Shown piece by piece: positions 1-5,245 of a DNA stretch of 5,651 nucleotides. The notes beneath the pieces are model-generated. The model was given only the letters and a program-made list of their open reading frames with translations, was not told the origin of the DNA and ran no database searches. The position numbers were made by a program, and so were the translations under genes. How positions within the stretch are numbered: position 1 is the first letter of the stretch; every line of letters begins with the position of its first letter. This DNA comes from Verrucomicrobiota bacterium (GTDB lineage: Bacteria > Verrucomicrobiota > Verrucomicrobiia > Limisphaerales > UBA1096), in NCBI GenBank assembly GCA_015658765.1, contig DQOE01000373.1:1-5651 (forward strand), in the 5' to 3' direction.

Positions 1-906
1 GCAGAATCGGCCTACTTGAACAGCAACGAATACAAACGAGCCAAAGTCGAAGTGGAGACGCGCGATGCGCGGTTCATCCGCCAATGCCGCAAGGATTTCC
101 CGCTACACACCTATCGCCGACTCGCCCCGTTGTTGCACCAGTTGCGCGTGGTGAAGACGGATCTGGAAATTGAGTTGTTAAATGAGGCGATCGATATTAC
201 CGCCAAAGGATTCCGCCGCACGCTGCGCTTCGTGAAGCCGGGCGTGACCGAGTACGAGGTGGAGGCCGAATGGGCGCGCGAGTTCATCCGCCGCCGCGGC
301 AAATTCGCCTATACACCCATTGTCGCCGCCGGAAAAAACAACTGCGTGCTGCACTATCTGCAAAACGATCAAGTTTGTAAAAAAAGCCAGTTGCTGCTGA
401 TGGATGTGGGAGCCAGTTACGCAAATTACAACGCCGACATGACGCGCACGATTCCCGTGAGCGGCAAGTTTAGCCGCCGCCAAAAGCAGGTTTACAACGC
501 CGTGCTGCGCGTGCTGCGCGCGAGCATCGACGGGGCCACCGTTGGCAAGCTCCACCGCGACTGGACGAAAGAATCACAGGCGCGCATGAACGAGGAACTG
601 CTGAAACTCGGCCTGCTCAAGCCCAGCCAAGTGAAAAAGCAGGATCCCGACAACCCCGCCTGCCGCAAATATTTCATGCACGGCCTTGGCCACCCGCTGG
701 GGCTCGACGTGCACGACGTCGGCGACGCCAACGCCCCCTTCGCCCCCGGGACCGTGCTAACTGTTGAACCGGGCATCTACCTCCCGAACGAGGGGTTCGG
801 CATCCGACTCGAGGACGATATCGTCGTCACCAAGGATGGCCCGATAAACCTGATGGCCAAAATCCCGATCGAAGCGGACGAGATCGAGAGCATAATGAAC
901 CGGTGA
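1..906 (+). CDS. pepP: Xaa-Pro aminopeptidase (M24B metallopeptidase), 5' end missing
   Basis: This cytoplasmic dinuclear-metal peptidase would remove the N-terminal residue of peptides with proline in second position. The frame is open from base 1, so the true start lies upstream; the TTG at 16 is not a convincing start. What remains (301 codons) is the end of the N-terminal domain plus the whole pita-bread catalytic domain. Counting codons from base 1, the five metal ligands are visible: Asp135 (LLMDVGA), Asp146 (NADMTRT), His231 (GLGHPLGLDVHD), Glu256 (TVEPGIY) and Glu271 (IRLEDD). The 11-residue Asp-Asp spacing and the second His238 match E. coli PepP, and HGLGHPLGLDVHD fits the aminopeptidase P/prolidase signature. 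The stop overlaps the next start by 4 nt, so the two genes are probably co-transcribed. Prolidase (pepQ) is the main alternative, because the N-terminal domain that separates the two is largely outside the window. Confidence 0.93.
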   Translation, partial: AESAYLNSNEYKRAKVEVETRDARFIRQCRKDFPLHTYRRLAPLLHQLRVVKTDLEIELLNEAIDITAKGFRRTLRFVKPGVTEYEVEAEWAREFIRRRGKFAYTPIVAAGKNNCVLHYLQNDQVCKKSQLLLMDVGASYANYNADMTRTIPVSGKFSRRQKQVYNAVLRVLRASIDGATVGKLHRDWTKESQARMNEELLKLGLLKPSQVKKQDPDNPACRKYFMHGLGHPLGLDVHDVGDANAPFAPGTVLTVEPGIYLPNEGFGIRLEDDIVVTKDGPINLMAKIPIEADEIESIMNR

Positions 907-1754
907 AACAGATCCTGCCTGTAGTTTGTGTTCTCTTCGCACTCCTGTATGGCGCTCATGGCGACAACTTTGCCAAGGATCGGCTCGTTGCGTGGTGCAT
1001 CGTGCCATTTGACGCCAGGCAGCGAGGGCCGGCTGAGCGAGCGGAGATGCTGGTGCGGCTCGGCCTCAAGCGCGTGGCCTACGATTGGCGCGCGAAACAT
1101 GTGAAAGATTTTGAAGAGGAAATTCTTCAATACAAAAAGCACGGGCTTGAGTTCTTCGCCTTTTGGAGCGTGCACGAGGATGCCTTTCGGTTGTTTCAAA
1201 AGCACAAGATACATCCGCAGGTTTGGCATACGTTGGGCAACCCGGATGCAGCCACACAGGAGGCCCGTGTTGAAGCAGCGGCCAGGGCGATGTTGCCGTT
1301 GGTGGAGCGCACAAGGCAGCTTGGTTGTGCACTTGGCCTCTATAACCATGGCGGCTGGGGTGGCGAACCGGCGAATCTCGTGGCGGTGTGCAAGCATCTT
1401 AGAGCGCATCACAACGCCGGACATGTAGGCATTGTTTACAACCTGCACCACGCCCACGGACACATCGCGGATTTTGAAAAGTCGCTGAAACTCATGCAAC
1501 CACACCTCCTTTGCCTGAATCTCAACGGGATGAACGACGACGCGAAACCAAAGATTTTGCCGCTTGGCCAAGGGCGGCATGAGTTGGCGCTGCTCAACAC
1601 GATTCGACAATCCGGCTACCGGGGAGCAATCGGCATCCTCGATCACCGCAGCGTCATCGACACCGAGGTTGCCCTGCGCGAAAATCTCGACGGTTTAAAG
1701 AAACTTCTCAAGCAGTTGGGCGCCATGGAAACACTCAAGTCTTATCGAGACTAA
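903..1754 (+). CDS. Exported xylose-isomerase-like TIM-barrel protein (sugar phosphate isomerase/epimerase family)
   Basis: The 283-residue protein starts at a GTG that overlaps the peptidase TGA stop (GTGA, 903-906), indicating translational coupling. Residues 1-20 form a Sec signal peptide (short Lys start, hydrophobic core, AHG before the likely cut), so the mature protein should be periplasmic. The rest fits the xylose isomerase-like (AP endonuclease 2) TIM-barrel superfamily: LKRVAYDWR (55-63), GLEFFAFW (81-88), LGLYNHGGWGGE (144-155), VGIVYNLHHAHGH (175-187), LLCLNLNGM (202-210) and GAIGILDH (241-248) look like successive strand ends. Similar exported proteins are common in Verrucomicrobiota and Planctomycetota, where they sit among sugar-catabolism genes. 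The substrate is unknown. The usual Glu/Asp metal ligands are not obvious: Asn and His stand at the expected positions, so catalysis may differ or be absent. The family call is fairly firm; the activity is open. Confidence 0.85.
   Translation: MKQILPVVCVLFALLYGAHGDNFAKDRLVAWCIVPFDARQRGPAERAEMLVRLGLKRVAYDWRAKHVKDFEEEILQYKKHGLEFFAFWSVHEDAFRLFQKHKIHPQVWHTLGNPDAATQEARVEAAARAMLPLVERTRQLGCALGLYNHGGWGGEPANLVAVCKHLRAHHNAGHVGIVYNLHHAHGHIADFEKSLKLMQPHLLCLNLNGMNDDAKPKILPLGQGRHELALLNTIRQSGYRGAIGILDHRSVIDTEVALRENLDGLKKLLKQLGAMETLKSYRD
1563..1572. repeat. CTTGGCCAAG palindrome, copy 1
   Basis: Exact 10-bp palindrome inside the isomerase-like gene, in codon phase (Leu-Gly-Gln). The immediate flanks do not extend it. 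Confidence 0.75.
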
Positions 1755-1777
1755 CCGTGTTAACGCAAAAACACAGG
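1755..1777 (+). terminator. Weak hairpin between convergent genes
   Basis: Directly after the isomerase-like stop, GTGTT (1757-1761) can pair with AACAC (1770-1774) across an 8-nt loop. Flanking CC and GG add two pairs past a bulged A. There is no T tract on either side, so it is at best a weak terminator for the 66-nt gap between the two convergent genes; nothing else is evident there. Confidence 0.2.
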
Positions 1778-1820
1778 GCGGCATCTGCGATGAATGGAGA
1801 GTCAAACGTTACAGCAAGCC

Positions 1821-2837
1821 TTAACCCAGCAACCGCAATGCGGACTGAGGAAAAACGTTGGCTCGGGCCAACATGGCCGCACCGGTTTGGACCAGTATGT
1901 TTTGACGCGCGAAGTTAGTGCTCTCCTCGGCAACATTTACATCCTTTATCCGGCTGCTTGCCGCCGCCAGGTTCTCCATGGTAACGGATAACTGTTGCTC
2001 CGTCATATTCAACCGTTGAATGTTAGCGCCTGCATTGGCACGCATGTCAGCCAGATTCTGGATGGCTGTCTGAATATTACTCAAGGCACTTGCCGAACTG
2101 GTTGTGTTGTAGATCGCACTCGATGACGAGTTGTAGATGTTCGCCAAACCGCTTGTCACCGTGCTCGACGTCAAGTCAACCGCATTCATTGTGAACATGG
2201 CGGCATCGCTGTCAATGGTCACCACCTGTCCGCTGCTCGCGAACAGTATCGTGCCATTGTACTTCTTCGCACCGATGTCGCTGATGTAGTTCTGCAACTG
2301 GCTGAACTCGACGGCATAGTTCGATCGGTCCTTGTCAGACTTGGTCGCATCCTGTGCGACAGCAGACAACTCACTCATGCGCTCGAGCGCCGTCTGCACA
2401 TTCTGTAAAAAACCGTCCTGAGACAGCGAGAAGGTGTTTGCATTGGCTATGTTATCCTTGGCTGTAGAAGTGCGGTTTACCTGGGCATCCGTTGAATCGC
2501 TCTCTCGGCAGCTTCCAGCTGCCTCCGAAAAACCCCACAACAGTTTCAGCGCATAGGAGAGGTTGATCCGCGCCTCCGTGAACTCCGGCAGAACTTTGAT
2601 GGCCGCCCGATAGGCAATGACGGCGGCCTCGATCGATCCGGCCTGCTGCTGGGCCAAGCCACAATTGTAGTTCACCACAGGATTGCCGGGCACGATGTCC
2701 AACGCCTCGCCAAACAACTTCAGCGCCTCATCCACTTCCCCGGCCTTGGCCAACTCAATCCCTAGCTGCAAAAGCTTATTGGCTTTCTCTTCTGACGGCA
2801 CGGGCCTGTTGTCCCACCAGCAACCCCTTGGCCGCAA
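1821..2837 (-). CDS. TPR-flagellin chimeric reading frame (probable pseudogene or rearranged flagellin)
   Basis: The 338-codon frame joins two unrelated parts. Residues ~19-52 and 53-86 are two tetratricopeptide repeats in exact 34-residue register (Gly33/Gly67, Ala38/Ala72, Pro50/Pro84), and a third repeat runs to about residue 106. From about residue 119 the protein is flagellin: the remaining N-terminal D1 helices (119-199, including KYNGTILF), a short Ser/Thr-rich centre, and the full C-terminal D1/D0 region (SRIKDVNVAEESTNFAR, ending QSALRLLG). The first ~50-60 flagellin residues, which carry the export signal and half of the D0 coiled coil, are absent, so it is unlikely to be secreted or to polymerise normally. 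The start is TTG at 2837 or, better, GTG at 2801, which begins just before the first TPR; neither has a clear ribosome site. No flagellar genes flank it. TPR proteins with glycosyltransferase domains often neighbour flagellins, so a deletion between two such neighbours is plausible. A misassembly is possible. Confidence 0.7.
   Translation of the reverse strand: MRPRGCWWDNRPVPSEEKANKLLQLGIELAKAGEVDEALKLFGEALDIVPGNPVVNYNCGLAQQQAGSIEAAVIAYRAAIKVLPEFTEARINLSYALKLLWGFSEAAGSCRESDSTDAQVNRTSTAKDNIANANTFSLSQDGFLQNVQTALERMSELSAVAQDATKSDKDRSNYAVEFSQLQNYISDIGAKKYNGTILFASSGQVVTIDSDAAMFTMNAVDLTSSTVTSGLANIYNSSSSAIYNTTSSASALSNIQTAIQNLADMRANAGANIQRLNMTEQQLSVTMENLAAASSRIKDVNVAEESTNFARQNILVQTGAAMLARANVFPQSALRLLG
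2481..2540 (-). other. Frame change and TPR/flagellin joint
   Basis: In the open frame, the third TPR loses its pattern after residue 106 and reads a Ser/Cys/Asp stretch (GSCRESDSTD). Shifting the frame by one base restores the helix B pattern: QLEAAERAIQRMP, with Ala, Ile and Pro at 113, 114 and 118, exactly 34 residues after Ala79, Ile80 and Pro84 of repeat two. That shifted frame then stops (TAA, 2479-2477). Flagellin similarity starts in the original frame around DAQVNRT (2489-2469). Hence a one-base indel lies somewhere in about 2517-2540, and the joint between the two genes lies near 2480-2490. The exact bases of both events cannot be fixed from one sequence. Confidence 0.6.
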
Positions 2838-2899
2838 TTGTTTTCTTACGTTAAACGTTTCCTTACTTCGGGCAACGATCTAAGGTACGATGCGCGCGC
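2838..2899. other. Divergent intergenic gap, 62 nt
   Basis: This gap must hold the upstream signals for both the minus-strand TPR-flagellin frame and the plus-strand HAD-Nudix gene. An in-frame stop for the minus-strand frame lies at 2882-2880. A possible weak ribosome site (TAAGG, 2881-2885) lies 14 nt before the ATG at 2900, which is farther than ideal. I see no convincing -35/-10 pair on either strand. Confidence 0.4.
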
Positions 2900-3967
2900 A
2901 TGATTCGGAACATCATCTTTGATTGGTCGGGCACGCTTGTGGACGACCTGCCGGGCGTCTTCAAGGCCACCAACTACATCCTCAAGCAGGCAGGCGTCGC
3001 GACACTTACGCTGGCTGAGTTCCGAGCCGAGTTTGAGTTGCCCTTCACCGGCTTCTACGATCGCTTCACCCCCGACGTCCCGCTCGAGCAACTCGAGGAA
3101 TGGTTTCACAGCTACTTTGGGAAAGTTTGCGGCGAGGTGATTGCCCTGCCCCATGCCGGCGAGTTTCTTGATTTCTGCAAATCCGAGAAGCTTCGCTGCT
3201 TTGTCCTCAGCGCCGTCAAGCCGGAGTACTTCACCGAACAGGCTGCCAACGTCGGGATGAGCAATTGCTTTGAGCGAACCTACCTAGGCGTATGGGACAA
3301 GCGGGAAAAAATTCACGACATCATTGAGGAAAACAATCTCTCGAAGGACGAGACGCTGTACATCGGCGACATGCAGCACGATGTCAAGACGGCGCACCAC
3401 GGCGGCATTCACTCCTGCGCGCTGCTCACCGGTTACAACACGCTCGATCAACTCCGCGAAGCCAACCCCACCCACATCGCCACGGACTTGGATGAGTTCA
3501 AAGGCACCTTGCAAGCCAACGGCATGACCCTGCCAAGCAGCAACCGCAGGCCTGTCGCAACCGTTGGCGCGCTGATTTACGATGCACTTGGCCAAGTGCT
3601 GATGGTTCGCACTGACAAATGGTCCGGCAAGTGGGGCATCCCGGGCGGCAAGATCGAACACGGTGAATCGTCCGAAGACGCACTCCGCCGCGAGATCGCC
3701 GAGGAAACCGCGCTCACGATCACCGGCATCGAGTTTGTGCTTTCGCAGGACTGCATCGATTCAGAGGAGTTTTACCGGCCCGAACATTTCATCCTGCTCA
3801 ATTACACCTGCCGGGTCACCGGAGAAACCGACGTGACGCTCAACGATGAGGCGCAGGCGTTTCGCTGGGTGAGCGAACCCGATGCGCTGCAACTCGACCT
3901 GAACCGGCCCACCCGCATACTGCTCGACGCCGTAATGGCCAACGCAACAATTCCCGCCGATGCCTGA
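2900..3967 (+). CDS. HAD-family phosphatase fused to a Nudix hydrolase
   Basis: This 355-residue protein has two enzyme domains. Residues 1-~205 are a HAD hydrolase of the phosphoglycolate phosphatase type: motif I FDWSGTLVDD with nucleophile Asp8, a helical cap (about 15-85), motif II Ser104 (FVLSAVK), motif III Lys137 (or Lys134), and motif IV IGDMQHD (Asp157, Asp161). Ser10 replaces the usual second Asp of motif I. After a short linker, residues 217-~350 are a Nudix domain with the box Gly250-x5-Glu256-x7-ArgGluIleAlaGluGlu (264-269); the late Gly of the box is Ala271. Both domains keep their metal-binding acids, so both are probably active. The gene overlaps folB by 8 nt, which suggests coupled translation and a folate role: removing pyrophosphate from dihydroneopterin triphosphate (Nudix) and then the last phosphate (HAD). 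That role is inference; general nucleotide or ADP-ribose clean-up is the alternative. The ATG at 2900 directly precedes the first HAD strand; an ATG at 2890 is in another frame. Confidence 0.93.
   Translation: MIRNIIFDWSGTLVDDLPGVFKATNYILKQAGVATLTLAEFRAEFELPFTGFYDRFTPDVPLEQLEEWFHSYFGKVCGEVIALPHAGEFLDFCKSEKLRCFVLSAVKPEYFTEQAANVGMSNCFERTYLGVWDKREKIHDIIEENNLSKDETLYIGDMQHDVKTAHHGGIHSCALLTGYNTLDQLREANPTHIATDLDEFKGTLQANGMTLPSSNRRPVATVGALIYDALGQVLMVRTDKWSGKWGIPGGKIEHGESSEDALRREIAEETALTITGIEFVLSQDCIDSEEFYRPEHFILLNYTCRVTGETDVTLNDEAQAFRWVSEPDALQLDLNRPTRILLDAVMANATIPADA
3584..3599. repeat. CTTGGCCAAG palindrome, copy 2
   Basis: GCACTTGGCCAAGTGC is a 16-bp perfect palindrome inside the Nudix part of the fusion gene. 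Its 10-bp core (3587-3596) is in codon phase and reads Leu-Gly-Gln. Confidence 0.75.
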
Positions 3968-4316
3968 CCGTATCACTATCGAGGACTTGGAGGTTCGGTT
4001 TCATGTTGGCGTGCCGGACGAGGAACGAACGGAGCCGCAGCGGCTTCTCATCACCATCGAGTTGGCCCACGACCTCGGGGCAAGCGGAGCAACCGACAAC
4101 CTGACTGAGACCATTGACTATTTTGCCGTCTGCCAAGCGGTCAGAGCGCTTGGCCAAGCGCGAAGCTGGAAACTCATTGAAGCACTGGCCGATGACATTT
4201 GCATGCTCGTGCTCGAGCAATTCAAGCCAAGCGCCGTGCGGGTTGCGGTCAAGAAATTCATCCTGCCCGACACCCGCTGGGTCAGCGTCGAGATGACACG
4301 GCCAATGAACCGGTGA
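3960..4316 (+). CDS. folB: Dihydroneopterin aldolase
   Basis: This 118-residue cytoplasmic enzyme of folate synthesis would split 7,8-dihydroneopterin into 6-hydroxymethyl-7,8-dihydropterin and glycolaldehyde. The length is typical of the family. The active-site residues fall at the numbers known from characterised enzymes: Glu22 (GVPDEER), Tyr54 (TIDYFAV), the pterin-binding Glu74 (KLIEALA), and the catalytic Lys at 98 or 99 (VAVKKFILP). The start ATG lies inside the end of the HAD-Nudix gene (8-nt overlap), so it is probably translated by re-initiation from the same mRNA. No folK or folP is in view. The related epimerase FolX, acting on dihydroneopterin triphosphate, has the same fold and cannot be fully excluded, but the full active-site set favours FolB. 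Confidence 0.92.
   Translation: MPDRITIEDLEVRFHVGVPDEERTEPQRLLITIELAHDLGASGATDNLTETIDYFAVCQAVRALGQARSWKLIEALADDICMLVLEQFKPSAVRVAVKKFILPDTRWVSVEMTRPMNR
4146..4161. repeat. CTTGGCCAAG palindrome, copy 3
   Basis: GCGCTTGGCCAAGCGC is a 16-bp perfect palindrome inside folB. Its core (4149-4158) is in codon phase and reads Leu-Gly-Gln. Confidence 0.75.
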
Positions 4317-4341
4317 CCCCGCCATCGGCAGTCCGGGGTTG
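4314..4341 (+). terminator. Candidate hairpin after folB
   Basis: ACCCCG (4316-4321) pairs perfectly with CGGGGT (4334-4339) around a 12-nt loop, with possible G-T pairs extending the base. It starts at the folB stop codon and would separate the folate genes from the cytochrome gene. Only a poor T-rich stretch follows (ATTTCGT), so it is a weak or factor-assisted terminator at most. Confidence 0.35.
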
Positions 4342-4368
4342 CATTTCGTCCCCTCAATCTTGAATAAT
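4339..4368 (+). promoter_or_regulatory. Possible promoter for the cytochrome-tmk genes
   Basis: AATAAT (4363-4368) matches five of six bases of the -10 consensus. TTGCAT (4339-4344) lies 18 bp upstream but matches only the TTG of the -35 box. If real, transcription would begin near 4375, after the ATG at 4367, which would support the later start at 4397. Weak evidence. Confidence 0.22.
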
Positions 4369-4396
4369 GCACGGGCGCTTGGCGGCCAGCACAACG

Positions 4397-5245
4397 ATGA
4401 AAATTAACCCAACCCTCCTGACTTTAATGCTCGGCCTGTTGTGCCAATCCGCCATCGGCGACTCGGCCGATTCTGAATTCCTGCTGAACAGTGAGCAGCG
4501 CGAACCATCCGTCGAAAACATCCTCACGTGGGACGCCGTGGCCAAGGCGCACAACGCGAAGCCGAGCGAACAGGACATCGGCTTCGAGTTTCGTTTTCAT
4601 AACAAAACCGGCGGCGAGGTTCAGATTAAGCGAGCAGACTCCTCCTGCGGTTGCACGGTTGCGCGGTTGCCCAAGCTGCCCTGGACCATCATGCCAGGAC
4701 AAAAAGGCAGCATACCGGTCACGATGGATATACGCGGCAAAACCGGTGTCATCACCAAGACCGTCGTCATTGCAACCGACAAGGGCCTCATCCCGCTCAA
4801 GGCGCGTGTCGCCATAGGCGCTGCTTCCAAGCCGCTCAAGAAACGCTCGAAGGAGGAACGTGCCGCCAACCTCCGCGCCGCCGCACAAAACCGGCAGGCC
4901 GTTTTTGCGGGCAAGTGCGTCGAGTGCCATGTCATCCCGACAATCGGAAAACGTGGCAAACAACTTTACTCGACGGCCTGCGGCATCTGCCACGAATCCA
5001 AAAACCGGGCGCCATTCGTCACAGATCTTCGCCCCTTGGCCAAGGGCAAGGACAGCCAATACTGGCAACAATGGATCGCCGAAAGCAAACCGAACACCCT
5101 GATGCCGGCATTCGCCAAGAAGCACGGCGGTCCACTTGACGACAACCAAATTAGGACACTCGTCGCTTATCTCACCCGTATTTTCCCCCGCGAACTGAAA
5201 ACCCGCCGCGCCGCCACCTTGAAAAACAAACCGGCTCTAAAATGA
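4397..5245 (+). CDS. Exported DUF1573 plus cytochrome c protein with two CxxCH motifs
   Basis: From ATG 4397 the protein has 282 residues and opens with a clear Sec signal peptide (residues 1-21, AIG before the likely cut), placing it in the periplasm. An upstream ATG at 4367 would add ten residues ahead of that signal and is less likely. Residues ~50-140 form a DUF1573 domain, an immunoglobulin-like fold, with its typical SCGCT motif (Cys84, Cys86). A charged Lys/Arg-rich linker follows, then a C-terminal cytochrome c region with two heme-binding motifs, CVECH (174-178) and CGICH (195-199), and a likely axial Met236 (TLMPAF) before a final helix (DDNQIRTLVAYL). This suggests electron transfer, with one or two hemes attached in the periplasm; the partner is unknown. 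Its stop overlaps the tmk start (ATGA), so the two genes are co-transcribed although their functions look unrelated. Confidence 0.85.
   Translation: MKINPTLLTLMLGLLCQSAIGDSADSEFLLNSEQREPSVENILTWDAVAKAHNAKPSEQDIGFEFRFHNKTGGEVQIKRADSSCGCTVARLPKLPWTIMPGQKGSIPVTMDIRGKTGVITKTVVIATDKGLIPLKARVAIGAASKPLKKRSKEERAANLRAAAQNRQAVFAGKCVECHVIPTIGKRGKQLYSTACGICHESKNRAPFVTDLRPLAKGKDSQYWQQWIAESKPNTLMPAFAKKHGGPLDDNQIRTLVAYLTRIFPRELKTRRAATLKNKPALK
5033..5046. repeat. CTTGGCCAAG palindrome, copy 4
   Basis: CCCTTGGCCAAGGG is a 14-bp perfect palindrome inside the cytochrome gene. Its core (5035-5044) is in a different codon phase from copies 1-3 and reads Leu-Ala-Lys. Confidence 0.75.

Noticed and set aside
777..1646. 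Long minus-strand open frame opposite the peptidase and isomerase-like genes
   Set aside because: No recognisable domain and an atypical composition. It lies opposite two genes with firm motifs, so it is a by-product of GC-rich codon use.
1821..2837. A mobile element causing the TPR-flagellin joint
   Set aside because: No transposase, terminal inverted repeats or target duplications are seen around the joint or the frame ends.
2853..2860. AAACGTTT palindrome in the divergent gap as an operator
   Set aside because: Only 8 bp, a single copy, and not placed against a recognisable promoter.
3960..4316. FolX (dihydroneopterin triphosphate epimerase) instead of FolB
   Set aside because: Glu22, Tyr54, Glu74 and the late Lys all fit FolB. 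FolX remains a minor possibility.
4317..4396. Riboswitch or small RNA before the cytochrome gene
   Set aside because: Only a simple hairpin with a 6-bp stem is visible; no known conserved riboswitch core was recognised.
4367..4399. ATG at 4367 as the start of the cytochrome protein
   Set aside because: It adds ten residues in front of an otherwise standard signal peptide and has no ribosome site; a possible -10 box overlaps it.
4424..5149. Long minus-strand open frame opposite the cytochrome gene
   Set aside because: The plus strand carries a signal peptide, DUF1573 and CxxCH motifs; the antisense product shows no family features.
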